DNA of 64,000 nt from Alistipes sp. (GTDB lineage Bacteria; Bacteroidota; Bacteroidia; Bacteroidales; Rikenellaceae). Location of the stretch: contig JAFQHI010000025.1 in the NCBI GenBank assembly GCA_017398045.1, positions 370,054 to 434,053 of the forward strand. The letters are read 5' to 3'. This document shows positions 33,327-42,828 of this stretch, piece after piece. The position numbers were made by a program, and so were the translations under genes. Numbering within the stretch: the stretch's first letter is position 1; every line of letters begins with the position of its first letter. The notes beneath the pieces were generated by a model, which searched no databases, was not told where the DNA came from, and saw only the letters and a program-made list of their open reading frames with translations.

Positions 33327-33340
33327 GCGGTTCGCCGATG

Positions 33341-33372
33341 AAAAGGGCTGTCCTTTCGAGGACAGCCCTTTT
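33341..33372. terminator. Bidirectional terminator between the SusCD and hut operons
   Basis: AAAAGGGCTGTCCT and AGGACAGCCCTTTT form a perfect 14-bp stem closed by a TTCG tetraloop, with T runs on both sides. Confidence 0.92.
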
Positions 33373-33401
33373 TGTGTCATTGAGTCACCCCGTTTGCGCT
33401 T

Positions 33402-34643
33402 CTATCCGCGCCAAATCGAGCCACGCAGTATCGTGTGGCGAATGAGGGGCGTGGCGTAGGCGTAGGTGAAAAATTCGGGGGAGGGGAGCGGCTTGGTGAT
33501 AAAACAGTTGGCCACTTTACCCACCGTAATCGAGCCGAAATCGTGGCTTTCGCCCATCGCGGCTGCACCGTTCAACGTAGCGGCGTGCAACGCCTCGGTC
33601 GGGGTCATGCGCATCTGCGTAGCGGCCAAAGCCATCACCATCCGCATATTGCCCGAAGGCGACGACCCCGGATTGTAGTCCGAGGCCAATGCTACGGCCA
33701 AACCGGCCTGAATCATCTTGCGGGCCGGCGGATAGCTCATACCGAGGAAGAAGGCGGCTCCGGGCAACATCGTGGGCATCGTATGGGAGGAGCGCAAAGC
33801 CTCAATCTCCTCATCCCCCATGCACTCCAGGTGGTCCACCGACAAAGCTCCCTCCTTGACGCCCAACTGCACGCCACCCGAGATGGCCAATTCGTTGGCG
33901 TGGATTTTGGCCTTCATGCCATATTTGGCACCCGCGCGGATGATGCGTTCGGTCTCTTCGAGCGTGAAGAATCCGCGGTCGCAGAAGACATCGACAAAGT
34001 CGGCCAGCCCCTCACGGGCAACAGCCGGCAACATCTCCTTGACCACCAAATTGACATACGCGGCCTGTCGGCCGATGTAGTTGCGGGCTACGGCGTGCGC
34101 CCCCAAGAAGGTGGCGCGTACCTCAATCGGCTCCTCTTGGCGGATGCGACGAATCACGCGCAACATCTTCAACTCGTCCTCGGTCGAGAGTCCGTATCCG
34201 CTCTTAATCTCGACAAGACCCGTACCCATGCGCATAATCTCATGCACACGCTCGATGGCCTCCGCGTACAGCTCCTCTTCGGTGGCTGCGTGCAGACGGT
34301 CGGCCGAATTGAGAATACCGCCTCCACGACGGGCAATCTCCTCGTAGCTTAAGCCGTGAATCTTATCCAAAAACTCCTGCTCGCGGCTTCCGGCATAGAC
34401 CAGGTGGGTGTGCGAGTCGCAGAACGAGGGGAAGAGCGTGCCACCTTCGGCATCCAATCGCTCTTCGACCTCGATTGCGGGCAGCTCCTCCATCGGCCCG
34501 AAGGCTACGATGCGCCCCTTGTCGGCCAAGAGATAGGCGTTGTCCAACCGCCCGAGTTGGTCCATCTCCGCACCGGCTATGCGCTCACGTCTTTCGGTGT
34601 CGATGCCGACAATGGTTCCGATGTTGTAAATCAGCAGGCTCAT
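33402..34643 (-). CDS. hutI: Imidazolonepropionase
   Basis: A 413-residue amidohydrolase that hydrolyses 4-imidazolone-5-propionate to N-formimino-L-glutamate, the third step of histidine breakdown. The metal-binding motif FPSFCDSHTHLVYAG carries His78 and His80; FLGAHAV, KIHANE and DYNPGSSP follow in the order seen in HutI. Length is normal. Its ATG overlaps the hutH stop by 4 nt (ATGA-type coupling), and it ends the ftcD-hutU-hutH-hutI operon. Confidence 0.96.
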   Translation of the reverse strand: MSLLIYNIGTIVGIDTERRERIAGAEMDQLGRLDNAYLLADKGRIVAFGPMEELPAIEVEERLDAEGGTLFPSFCDSHTHLVYAGSREQEFLDKIHGLSYEEIARRGGGILNSADRLHAATEEELYAEAIERVHEIMRMGTGLVEIKSGYGLSTEDELKMLRVIRRIRQEEPIEVRATFLGAHAVARNYIGRQAAYVNLVVKEMLPAVAREGLADFVDVFCDRGFFTLEETERIIRAGAKYGMKAKIHANELAISGGVQLGVKEGALSVDHLECMGDEEIEALRSSHTMPTMLPGAAFFLGMSYPPARKMIQAGLAVALASDYNPGSSPSGNMRMVMALAATQMRMTPTEALHAATLNGAAAMGESHDFGSITVGKVANCFITKPLPSPEFFTYAYATPLIRHTILRGSIWRG

Positions 34644-36124
34644 TGTTTGGTGCGCAGGAAGAGAATCGAGGATTCGATGTGCGGATACATCACCTCGTCA
34701 TTGTCAATAAAGGGTACCACTTTGCGATACTCGGCAACGAGTTGCTCGAGCTGAACCGACGTGCGTGCCGGACGACGGAATTCCAACGCCTGGGCAGCAT
34801 TCATCAGCTCGATGGCCAGTACGCGCTCCACATTCAACACCACACGTGCCAACTTCGTGGCTGCGTTCGAACCCATGCTCACGTGGTCCTCCTGACCCTG
34901 CGACGAGGGAATTGAATCGACCGAGGCGGGCATACAGAGTCCCTTGGTTTGGCTCACGATAGAGGCCGCGGTGTATTGCGGAATCATAAAGCCGCTGTTC
35001 AACCCCGGCTTGGCCACCAGGAAGTGGGGCAGACCGCGCACACCGGCAATCAGCTGGAAGGTGCGACGCTCCGAAATATTACCCAGCTCGGCTACGGCAA
35101 TCGCCAGACAGTCCATTGCTACGGCAATCGGCTGCCCGTGGAAGTTGCCGGCCGAAACGATGATATCCTCATCGGGGAAGATGGTCGGGTTGTCCGTGAC
35201 GCTGTTGATTTCGGCCTCCATGACCGAGGCTACGTAGTCAATCGTATCCTTCGAGGCTCCGTGTACCTGCGGGATGCAACGGAACGAGTAGGGGTCTTGT
35301 ACGTGTTGCTTGGGACGCGTGATGAGTTCGCTACCCATCAGGTAGGCGCGAATGGCGCGAGCCGTGGTGAGTTGCCCCTTGTGGTTACGCACCAGATGAA
35401 CATTGTCCGAGAAGGGTTCGATACGGCCATCAAAGGCATCGAGCGACAAGGCACCGATGTGGTCGGCCCAACGGCTCAAATCCTGCGCCTTAAGGAGCGA
35501 CCAGACGCCATAGGCACTCATAAACTGCGTGCCGTTGAGCAGGGCCAAACCCTCCTTCGATTGCAGGGCAATAGGCTCCCAACCGAATCGTGCCAAAATC
35601 GTGGCCGAGGGATAAATCGTCCCCTCAAACTCCACCTCACCCAGCCCCAGCAGCGGCAACGAGAGGTGCGCCAGAGGGGCCAAGTCGCCCGAAGCACCCA
35701 ACGACCCCTGCTGATAGACAACGGGCAGAATATCGTTGTTATACAGGTCGATAAGACGCTCTACGGTCTGGAGCTGTACGCCCGAATGGCCGTAGGAGAG
35801 CGATTGCGCCTTTAAGAGCAACATCAGTTTGACAATCTCGTTCGGTACGCGCTCGCCCGTACCGCAGGCGTGCGACATGACGAGATTCTTTTGCAACTCC
35901 GACAATTCGTCCTTGCCAATCGAGATGTTGCACAGCGAACCGAAACCGGTTGTAATGCCGTAGATAGGCTCCTCTTGGTTCTCCATCTTGCGGTCGAGAT
36001 AGGCACGGCAGTGGAGAATACGTTGCTTGCTCTCCTCGCTCAAACAGAGCGGAAGTTTGCGGTCGATGATTTCGCGGAGACGATTCAGGGAGAGATGCTC
36101 CGCCGAGATATGATGGTATTCCAT
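34640..36124 (-). CDS. hutH: Histidine ammonia-lyase
   Basis: A 494-residue enzyme that releases ammonia from L-histidine to give trans-urocanate. The self-processed MIO cofactor triad Ala144-Ser145-Gly146 is present in LGASGDLAPLAH. The catalytic Tyr55 sits in PIYGITTGFG. Later motifs include QEDHVSMGSNAA, typical of the aromatic ammonia-lyase family. Size is normal. It lies 20 nt downstream of hutU and overlaps hutI. Confidence 0.96.
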   Translation of the reverse strand: MEYHHISAEHLSLNRLREIIDRKLPLCLSEESKQRILHCRAYLDRKMENQEEPIYGITTGFGSLCNISIGKDELSELQKNLVMSHACGTGERVPNEIVKLMLLLKAQSLSYGHSGVQLQTVERLIDLYNNDILPVVYQQGSLGASGDLAPLAHLSLPLLGLGEVEFEGTIYPSATILARFGWEPIALQSKEGLALLNGTQFMSAYGVWSLLKAQDLSRWADHIGALSLDAFDGRIEPFSDNVHLVRNHKGQLTTARAIRAYLMGSELITRPKQHVQDPYSFRCIPQVHGASKDTIDYVASVMEAEINSVTDNPTIFPDEDIIVSAGNFHGQPIAVAMDCLAIAVAELGNISERRTFQLIAGVRGLPHFLVAKPGLNSGFMIPQYTAASIVSQTKGLCMPASVDSIPSSQGQEDHVSMGSNAATKLARVVLNVERVLAIELMNAAQALEFRRPARTSVQLEQLVAEYRKVVPFIDNDEVMYPHIESSILFLRTKQ

Positions 36125-36144
36125 AGTGTTGGATGGGTATTAAG

Positions 36145-38157
36145 TTAGTCAATCAAAGCTTCAATCAGGCTCTCCTCCGCAAGGTTCGGCAGGGTGACTT
36201 TCAGTGCGGGGGTGCGCTCCATTTCGCGGCGGATGGCATCCATGGCACCCTCGTTACGGGCCCATGAGCGACGGGCGATGCCGTTGTTTACGTCCCACAG
36301 CAGCATCTGGCGGATGCGACGGTCGGCCTCCTCCGAGCCGTCGATAACCATACCGAAACCACCGTTGATGACCTCACCCCATCCTACACCGCCACCGTTG
36401 TGAATCGATACCCACGTTGCACCGCGGAACGAGTCACCGATGACATTCTGAATGGCCATATCGGCCGTGCGGTTCGAGCCGTCGTAGATGTTCGAGGTCT
36501 CGCGGTAGGGTGAGTCGGTACCCGATACATCGTGGTGGTCGCGTCCGAGAACAATCGGAGCCGAGATTTTACCCTCGCGGATGGCGCGGTTAAAGGCCAA
36601 GGCAATCTCCGTGCGACCCAGCGAGTCGGCATAGAGAATACGCGCCTCGGAACCGACCACCAGACGGTTTTTGCCCGCCTCACGAATCCAACGGATGTTG
36701 TCCTCCAATTGGCCGCGAATATCCTCGGGTGCCGTTTTGTGAATCTCCTCCAGCACCTCGGCAGCCAGACGGTCGCTTTCGGCCAAATCCTCCGCCTTGC
36801 ACGAGGTGCAGACCCAACGGAAGGGACCAAAGCCGTAGTCAAAGAACATCGGCCCCATGATATCCTGCACGTAGGAGGGGTAGCGGAATTTGCCACCGTG
36901 TGCCATCACCTCGGCACCGGCACGCGACGACTCCAAGAGGAAGGCGTTGCCGTAGTCGAAGAAGTACATACCGCGCTCGGTGAGGCGGTTGATGGCCTTC
37001 ACCTGACGACGCAGCGAGGCCTGCACACATTCGCGGAAGCGTTCCGGCTCTTCGGCCATCATCTTATTCGAGGCCTCGTAGCTGTAGCCGACGGGGTAGT
37101 AGCCACCGGCCCAGGGGTTGTGCAGCGAAGTTTGGTCCGAACCTAAATCGACCCGGATATCCTCCTTGGCAAGGCGTTCCCACAAATCGACCACGTTGCC
37201 CACGTAGGCCATTGAGACGACCTCTTTTCGGGCTACGGCTTCGCGGATGCGGGGAATCAGGGCATCCAAATCGGTGTGCAACTCATCGACCCACCCCTGC
37301 TCGTAGCGTTTTTCGGCCGCCTTGGGGTTGATTTCGGCCACCACGCTCACCACCTGCGAGATGTTGCCCGCCTTGGGTTGTGCGCCCGACATACCGCCCA
37401 GACCCGACGAAACGAACAACATACCGCGCGGGTCGGTCTGCCCCGGCTGGTAGCGTTTGCGTGCAGCGTTCATGACCGTAATCGTGGTGCCATGCACGAT
37501 GCCCTGCGGACCGATATACATATACGAGCCGGCCGTCATCTGGCCATATTGCGAGACGCCAAGGGCGTTCATGCGCTCCCAGTCGTCGGGCTTCGAGTAG
37601 TTGGGAATCACCATGCCGTTTGTGATGACTACACGCGGAGCCTCACGGTGCGAGGGGAAGAGACCGAGCGGATGGCCCGAATACATAACGAGGGTCTGCT
37701 CGTCGGTCATCTCCGAGAGGTACTGCATCGTGAGTCGGTACTGCGCCCAATTCTGGAATACGGCACCGTTGCCACCGTAGGTAATCAGCTCGTGCGGATG
37801 TTGTGCCACCGCCTTGTCCAGGTTGTTCTGAATCATGAGCATAATGGCCGCTGCCTGATGCGAGCGGGCGGGATACTCCTCAATCGGACGCGCCTTCATC
37901 TCGTAGTCGGGACGCAGGCGGTACATATAGATGCGGCCGTAGCGATTCAGCTCCTCGATGAACTCCTTGGCGAGCGTCTTGTGGTGCTTCTTGGGGAAGT
38001 AGCGCAGGGCGTTTCGTAGGGCCAGCACCTTCTCCTCACGTGTCAGAATCTCCTTGCGCTTCGGAGCGTGGTTGATGCTTTTGTCGTAGGGCTTTGGCGC
38101 AGGAAGCGTGTCGGGAATACCTGCACGAATATCGGCTTGAAACTCTTGTAATGTCAT
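36145..38157 (-). CDS. hutU: Urocanate hydratase
   Basis: A 670-residue NAD-dependent urocanase that hydrates urocanate to imidazolonepropionate. The start MTLQEFQADIRAG was chosen because the longer frame (to 38184) would overlap ftcD by more than 20 nt, while this start lies 4 nt after the ftcD stop. Family-like segments: ITYGGNGAVFQNWAQ, YSGHPLGLF, GPQGIVHGTTITV, FSSGLGGMSGAQPKA (as SSGLGGMSGAQP), and a conserved Cys-bearing FRWVCTSCKAED. It is the longer (about 670-residue) urocanase form found in Bacteroidota. Confidence 0.95.
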   Translation of the reverse strand: MTLQEFQADIRAGIPDTLPAPKPYDKSINHAPKRKEILTREEKVLALRNALRYFPKKHHKTLAKEFIEELNRYGRIYMYRLRPDYEMKARPIEEYPARSHQAAAIMLMIQNNLDKAVAQHPHELITYGGNGAVFQNWAQYRLTMQYLSEMTDEQTLVMYSGHPLGLFPSHREAPRVVITNGMVIPNYSKPDDWERMNALGVSQYGQMTAGSYMYIGPQGIVHGTTITVMNAARKRYQPGQTDPRGMLFVSSGLGGMSGAQPKAGNISQVVSVVAEINPKAAEKRYEQGWVDELHTDLDALIPRIREAVARKEVVSMAYVGNVVDLWERLAKEDIRVDLGSDQTSLHNPWAGGYYPVGYSYEASNKMMAEEPERFRECVQASLRRQVKAINRLTERGMYFFDYGNAFLLESSRAGAEVMAHGGKFRYPSYVQDIMGPMFFDYGFGPFRWVCTSCKAEDLAESDRLAAEVLEEIHKTAPEDIRGQLEDNIRWIREAGKNRLVVGSEARILYADSLGRTEIALAFNRAIREGKISAPIVLGRDHHDVSGTDSPYRETSNIYDGSNRTADMAIQNVIGDSFRGATWVSIHNGGGVGWGEVINGGFGMVIDGSEEADRRIRQMLLWDVNNGIARRSWARNEGAMDAIRREMERTPALKVTLPNLAEESLIEALID

Positions 38158-38161
38158 CTTG

Positions 38162-39859
38162 TTATCCGATTTTTTGTTCGACAATCTTCAATATCTCGCT
38201 TTCGGCCTGCATCACCTCTTCGGCAATGCGGTCAGCCTCGGCCGTCAGGGCATCAGCCGTTGTGCGGTCTTTGAGTCCTGCTGCGTTGATGCGGACATTC
38301 AGACGCGCACCCAACACGGCACTACGTGCTGCCAACGCACCCACACCGGCATCCGAAACCGAATTCGGATTGCCCACCTCGGCCATCGCCTTGACGAGCG
38401 GGAAGACACGCGCCGCGGTCTTCATCGTGCGGAGCGGTACCTCCGTGGCGTAGAGCGTAGCTGCTTGCAGGGCGGCACTGCGGGCGGCCTTCTCTTCGTC
38501 GGTTGTTTTGGGCATCGAGAAGACGGCCATGATGCGGTTGAAAGCCTCCGTGTCCTCATCCACCAGATGCAACAGCTCGGCCATGAGCTGCTGTCCCTGC
38601 TCGGCATAGTCAGAGAAGTACTCCCACTTTTCGTCCCAGCCGGCTTTGTGCGATGAGAGGTTGGCCACCATCGTTCCGAGGGCTGCACCCAGCGCACCCA
38701 TGTAGGCCGAAATCGAACCACCACCCGGGGCGGGTGACTCGCTGGCGGTCTCCTCGGCAAAACCTTTGGTCGTGAGGTCGATGAGACGATTCGAATGTTG
38801 CTCGGCAATCATATACTCGATGACCTTCTCCGCAGGATTGAAGGGCTTCAAATCGTCCAGGCCCATCGATTTGATGGCGATGCGGATAATCTCCTCCTCG
38901 CTGATACCCACCGAGCGACGTTGTTTCTTTAAGAAGTATTTACCGGCCTCGATAAGGGCGCGTTTCGGGACAAGACCTACAATCTCGGTGCCAGTGACGC
39001 GCACACCGCGTGCATCGGCCTTGCGGCACACCTCGTCAAAGGCAACGTGGAGGGGCGTCGTGGCGATGTTCGTGAGGTTCATTGAGACCTGCGCAATGCC
39101 GTACTCGTCGATGAACCAACCGATGCCCTTTGTTGCTTTGAGCGAGCCGGGTTGCATGACGGGGTTGCCGTCGGCATCTTTGACAATTTTTCCCACGATG
39201 GGATTTCCTTCACGTACCGGACGACCCTTCTCGCGGACATCGAATGCGATGGCGTTGGCGCGGCGCGTGGAGGTGGTGTTGAGGTTGAAATTCACGGCAA
39301 TCAGGAAGTCGCGTGCGCCTACGGCCGTTGCACCCGTGCGGGCAACCTGCTCGTCGAAGGGACGCGCACCGAAGTCGGGAGCCTTCTCCTTGACGGCAAG
39401 TTTTTCGGGCAGGGCCTCATACTCGCCCTCGCGGCAGACGGCGAGGTTCTTGCGCTCCTCCGTGAAGGCGGCCGCCTCGTAGCAGTAGGTCGGGATGTTG
39501 AGTTCGGTGGCGATGCGCTCGGCTAACGTGCGGGCCAATGCGGCACACTCCTCGAGGGTGATGCCCGAAATCGGAACGAGGGGCAGTACGTCGGTCGCGC
39601 CCATGCGCGGATGCTCGCCCTTGTGCTGGCGCATATCAATCAGCTCGGCTGCCCGCTTTACGCCCTGAAAGGCAGCCTCGACAACGGCCTCCGGCTCACC
39701 GACAAAGGTGACCACCGTGCGGTTGGTCGCTTCACCCGGGTCCACATCAAGCAGTTTTACTGTGGCGGCAGCCTCAATGGCATCCGTAATCTGTTTGATT
39801 ACCTCTTTGTTGCGTCCCTCACTGAAATTGGGGACACATTCAATCAGTCGTGTAGTCAT
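38162..39859 (-). CDS. ftcD: Bifunctional glutamate formimidoyltransferase / formimidotetrahydrofolate cyclodeaminase
   Basis: A 565-residue protein from MTTRLIECVPNFSEGRN. The frame is open far upstream (to 40405) but that part is antisense to the neighbouring gene and lies beyond the promoter. Residues 1-300 are the formimidoyltransferase domain (LLDVDPGEATNRTVVTFVG, GATDVLPLVPISG). Residues about 350-565 are the cyclodeaminase domain (PAPGGGSISAYMGALGAALG). The protein moves the formimino group of formiminoglutamate to tetrahydrofolate and then deaminates it to methenyl-THF, yielding glutamate. It is the first gene of the hut operon. Confidence 0.95.
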   Translation of the reverse strand: MTTRLIECVPNFSEGRNKEVIKQITDAIEAAATVKLLDVDPGEATNRTVVTFVGEPEAVVEAAFQGVKRAAELIDMRQHKGEHPRMGATDVLPLVPISGITLEECAALARTLAERIATELNIPTYCYEAAAFTEERKNLAVCREGEYEALPEKLAVKEKAPDFGARPFDEQVARTGATAVGARDFLIAVNFNLNTTSTRRANAIAFDVREKGRPVREGNPIVGKIVKDADGNPVMQPGSLKATKGIGWFIDEYGIAQVSMNLTNIATTPLHVAFDEVCRKADARGVRVTGTEIVGLVPKRALIEAGKYFLKKQRRSVGISEEEIIRIAIKSMGLDDLKPFNPAEKVIEYMIAEQHSNRLIDLTTKGFAEETASESPAPGGGSISAYMGALGAALGTMVANLSSHKAGWDEKWEYFSDYAEQGQQLMAELLHLVDEDTEAFNRIMAVFSMPKTTDEEKAARSAALQAATLYATEVPLRTMKTAARVFPLVKAMAEVGNPNSVSDAGVGALAARSAVLGARLNVRINAAGLKDRTTADALTAEADRIAEEVMQAESEILKIVEQKIG

Positions 39860-39891
39860 ATCAATCGTTGGTGTGATGGTATATTCTTCTC

Positions 39892-39922
39892 CAAATTTAG
39901 CCCAAAATCTTTGATTTTGCAA
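39892..39922 (-). promoter_or_regulatory. Promoter of the hut operon
   Basis: Minus-strand TTG (complement of 39920-39922), 20 nt, TAAATTTG (39892-39899), 32 nt before the ftcD ATG. It is back to back with the promoter of the LOG-family gene. Confidence 0.7.
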
Positions 39923-39932
39923 GAGGTTGGGT

Positions 39933-39963
39933 TTGCATTTCTCGCTCCGATGGTGTAAATTTG
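39933..39963 (+). promoter_or_regulatory. Promoter of the LOG-family gene
   Basis: TTG at 39933-39935, 20 nt, TAAATTTG at 39956-39963; ATG at 39986. Confidence 0.7.
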
Positions 39964-39985
39964 TGAAAACTGCTATCCGAAACCT

Positions 39986-41104
39986 ATGCAAACAAGCTAC
40001 ATCGAAATCGAGTCGCGCGAGGAGCTGTTGCCACTTCTTGTCGAGGGTGATTGCCTGCGCCATTACGCCTTTCAGGCCATCCGCTTCGACGAGCGGGCTG
40101 CCTGCTGCCACTACGAAGATTGCCTCTTTATCGGTTGTCGTATTCCCGATGTGATGCGCCCGATGATTGGCGAGGGGTGCTATGAGATTCCTGCGATGGA
40201 GATGCCCTTTAAGGTCTTCCCGCCCAAACTCTATGCCGCACATTCGCTCTATTCGGGCTATGACCCGACCGATGAGCGCACCTTCGAAACCTGCTACGAT
40301 ACGCGCGTCTATCGCCACTACATGGCTTGCGGACGCAATGCGCGTTGCATCCGTGAATCGTTGGCCCGATGCCTGCACGACCACTCCATCAGCAATGCCC
40401 TGCACGATTTAATCGGGCAGTTCGATGAACGTCGTCCCGTGGCCATTATGGGCGGCCATGCCCTGTTGCGTACCGACCCGACCTACCTCCAGATTGCCAC
40501 CATTGCAAAGCGGCTGACCGAGCAGGGGGTGGTGATGATGAGCGGTGGCGGCCCGGGAGCCATGGAGGCCACCCACTTTGGAGCCTGGTTTGCAGGACGC
40601 ACCGATGAGGAGCTACAAGAGGCGCTCGATTACCTCTCGTCGGCCCCCTCGTTCCGTGATGAGGGGTGGCTCTCGTCGGCCTTTCGGGTGATGCGTCGTT
40701 ATCCCCGTCTCTATGATGGGTGCAGCATCGGTATTCCGACCTGGTTCTACGGCCACGAACCTGCAACCCCGTTTGCTACCCATATTGCCAAATATTTCGA
40801 GAACAGCATCCGCGAAGATGGCCTGCTGGCTCTTGCCAAGGGTGGCGTGATTTATGCCCCGGGTAGTGCCGGAACGATGCAGGAGATTTTCCAGGATGGA
40901 GCGCAGAACCACTACGAGACCTTCGGCTGTGCCTCGCCGATGATTTTCTTCGATACGGCATATTGGCAGTCGCAGATGCCCGTCTATCCCTTGCTGAAGA
41001 GCCTGACGGAGCAGGGACGTTACCGCAATCTGATGCTGTCGATTACCGACGATGTCGATTTTGCGGTGCGTGAAATCCTCTCTTTTGTGCAATATAAGAA
41101 ATAG
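39986..41104 (+). CDS. LOG-family Rossmann-fold protein with extra N-terminal domain
   Basis: A 372-residue cytosolic protein. Residues about 1-145 form an N-terminal domain of unknown function (CHYEDCLFIGCRIPD). The rest resembles the LOG/lysine-decarboxylase-like Rossmann fold: VAIMGGHALLR, VVMMSGGGPGAMEA, and APGSAGTMQEIFQDG, which corresponds to the family's PGGxGTxxE motif with Ser in place of the second Gly. LOG proteins hydrolyse nucleoside 5'-monophosphates to release the base. The longer type with an N-terminal extension resembles PpnN-like nucleosidases, although this one is not a clear PpnN. It is divergent from the hut operon, with no evident pathway link. Confidence 0.78.
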   Translation: MQTSYIEIESREELLPLLVEGDCLRHYAFQAIRFDERAACCHYEDCLFIGCRIPDVMRPMIGEGCYEIPAMEMPFKVFPPKLYAAHSLYSGYDPTDERTFETCYDTRVYRHYMACGRNARCIRESLARCLHDHSISNALHDLIGQFDERRPVAIMGGHALLRTDPTYLQIATIAKRLTEQGVVMMSGGGPGAMEATHFGAWFAGRTDEELQEALDYLSSAPSFRDEGWLSSAFRVMRRYPRLYDGCSIGIPTWFYGHEPATPFATHIAKYFENSIREDGLLALAKGGVIYAPGSAGTMQEIFQDGAQNHYETFGCASPMIFFDTAYWQSQMPVYPLLKSLTEQGRYRNLMLSITDDVDFAVREILSFVQYKK

Positions 41105-41129
41105 AATTTACAATAAAAGCAATAAAATA

Positions 41130-41160
41130 TTGCATAATTCGAAGATTGTTTTTATCTTTG
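41130..41160 (+). promoter_or_regulatory. Promoter of the small orphan gene
   Basis: TTG at 41130-41132, 20 nt, TATCTTTG at 41153-41160; ATG at 41182. Confidence 0.65.
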
Positions 41161-41181
41161 ACCTCGGAATAAACAGCAAGG

Positions 41182-41490
41182 ATGATGGCATCGGAGGAGG
41201 TCAATGTAATCGCTCGTCCCGTGGGGGAAGAGGCGAAGAAGTGGCAAGCGGGAGAGTTGTATCTCTTTACTGCGTCGCAGGTCGGTGAACCGGAGCGGAC
41301 GTTGTGGGCTGTGGTGGCAGCCGAGGAGTGTGACGGCATTGTCGTGGAGAGTGCCACGGAGGATTTTTCTTACTTCAGTCGCTGGGTGCGCCTTTCGCCT
41401 GTGTGGCAATGTCGCAGGTTGGCAACGCGCGAAGAGTTGCGCGATTATGCCTATGCGCTGGCTTTGTATGAGATGCAGCATCGCGCTTGA
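41182..41490 (+). CDS. Small orphan protein (102 residues)
   Basis: I do not recognise this family. It is supported as a gene by a well-placed promoter, and by a terminator that folds over its last codons. The protein is acidic, soluble, without signal or membrane segment, and has an alpha/beta pattern: a strand-rich first half (GELYLFTASQ, RTLWAVVAAEECDGIVVES), then WVRLSPVWQC and a C-terminal helix (ATREELRDYAYALALYEMQH). A second frame (41285-41539) is a shadow. Confidence 0.6.
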   Translation: MMASEEVNVIARPVGEEAKKWQAGELYLFTASQVGEPERTLWAVVAAEECDGIVVESATEDFSYFSRWVRLSPVWQCRRLATREELRDYAYALALYEMQHRA

Positions 41491-41509
41491 AAGGCGCGAT
41501 GCTTTTTTT
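41478..41509 (+). terminator. Terminator overlapping the end of the small orphan gene
   Basis: GCATCGCGC (41478-41486) pairs with GCGCGATGC (41494-41502), then a run of T. The stop codon (41488-41490) lies in the loop. Confidence 0.8.
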
Positions 41510-41575
41510 ATCCGTAAACGCCGGCGGAGTTACCAATAAAGAACGATTCCCTTGTGCAAATTCATCGACACACCA

Positions 41576-41617
41576 TTACGCTACACCCACCTGCTTTGCA
41601 AGGTGGGTGTAGCGTAA
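41576..41617. other. Long perfect hairpin without T run
   Basis: TTACGCTACACCCACCT (41576-41592) and AGGTGGGTGTAGCGTAA (41601-41617) form a 17-bp perfect stem with an 8-nt loop, 36 nt after the stop of the minus-strand membrane protein gene. No T run follows on either strand, so a standard terminator role is unlikely. Confidence 0.6.
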
Positions 41618-41653
41618 AAGGTCTATGTATTGCCGAAATAGTCGGGTACACCG

Positions 41654-42802
41654 TTAGAAGAGCTTGGATATGCCGACTCCGATACCGAACAACATGAGCG
41701 CAAACACGCAGACCCATAAGATGGTAGCAACAATGCCCGTGAGGATACAGAAGCCGTAGAGTATCGAACCAAGCCAGTCGGGGAGTCCTCGTTTGCCGAA
41801 CAGCAAACCGAAGAAGGGCGCGGTACTCTCCTCGAATTCATCATCGAAGGCGCGTTTTAGTGCGCTGAAATCCAGACGAAATCCATTGTCGAAAATTTGG
41901 TTTCCCAATTTGCTGTATGCTTCACCGATGGGCATATAGAGGAATGCTCCGATTACACCGAGGCCGATGACGAGCAAAATAACTCCAACCACTTCGGTCC
42001 AATGGGGGCCACTTTTTTGTTTGGGGGCAGGTGTTGCTTCGACGGCCGGTTTTTGAGTGGGTGTCGGTTGCGTTACAACAGGCTCGGGTTGCTTTTGCTT
42101 CGGGGGTGTCTGAACGGTTGCGTCGGGTTGCTTTTGCGGGGTGGATGAATCGGTCGCATGGGGAGCCGATAGCGTGAGCGGTGAAAAGCCCTGCGAGGGG
42201 TGGTAGAGATAGATGGCGGCATCTGCGCTGATGCCTTTTTTGAGCGCGTCGGCAGTTGCCAACGATGCCAGCGGCTGCCCCGCGATGCGGCGGAGGAGAA
42301 TGTGCTGGGTCGCCTCGTAGGGTGTTTCAATGCCGTTGTATGTGAGGCGGAGTTTTAGCTGAATCGACCCTTCGTTGTTGGTGAGATGAACGGCATTGAT
42401 GGGCGCACTCATCTGCTCGAATGCGGGCAGTGTGGCGTCGATATTGCGTAACTCCATTCCTTGCAAGCCGGCCTGCGATTTGTAGTCAATCGAATAGTGA
42501 GGCTCTACCCCCTGACTCAATACCTGATATTTGGTGCTTACGTCGTGCGTCGTGTATTGCGTGGGGTTCTCCACAACGGCAAGTAGCGGGGCAATGGGGA
42601 TTTGTTCTTCTGTAGCCGTGTAGATGTAGGTGTGTGTTGCCGTGTTTGGTTGGAGCAGGTTTCCGCGCCAATTGACGGTGGGTTCTCCATTGCTGTCTAA
42701 CTGTACCTGGTGGATAGCGACCAAGAGCGAACCGACGGCAACCATTAAACCGACGGTTTGGATGGTGAAGATACGTTTTAACCAAACAACGATTGAGTTC
42801 AT
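41654..42802 (-). CDS. Orphan membrane protein with a Pro/Gln/Lys-rich linker
   Basis: A 382-residue protein I cannot place in a family. An N-terminal hydrophobic segment (about 12-30, VGLMVAVGSLLVAIHQV) anchors a beta-rich domain (about 40-200), probably extracytoplasmic, with QLDSNGEPTVNWRGN, LRLTYNGIETPYE and a helical KKGISADAAIYLYHP. Residues about 215-265 are a low-complexity linker of Pro, Lys, Gln and Thr (PQKQPDATVQTPPKQKQ type). Two or three membrane segments follow (VVGVILLVIGLGVIGAFLY, ILTGIVATILWVCVFALML), with a charged cytosolic stretch between them. It is monocistronic with a TATATTTG promoter element. Function is unknown. Confidence 0.75.
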   Translation of the reverse strand: MNSIVVWLKRIFTIQTVGLMVAVGSLLVAIHQVQLDSNGEPTVNWRGNLLQPNTATHTYIYTATEEQIPIAPLLAVVENPTQYTTHDVSTKYQVLSQGVEPHYSIDYKSQAGLQGMELRNIDATLPAFEQMSAPINAVHLTNNEGSIQLKLRLTYNGIETPYEATQHILLRRIAGQPLASLATADALKKGISADAAIYLYHPSQGFSPLTLSAPHATDSSTPQKQPDATVQTPPKQKQPEPVVTQPTPTQKPAVEATPAPKQKSGPHWTEVVGVILLVIGLGVIGAFLYMPIGEAYSKLGNQIFDNGFRLDFSALKRAFDDEFEESTAPFFGLLFGKRGLPDWLGSILYGFCILTGIVATILWVCVFALMLFGIGVGISKLF

Positions 42803-42828
42803 AGCGTGTGCGAAATTTGAATGAAGTA

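Noticed and set aside
39860-40405. N-terminal extension of FtcD to 40405
   Set aside because: The extra part is antisense to the LOG-family gene, upstream of the ftcD promoter, and not part of the FtcD family.
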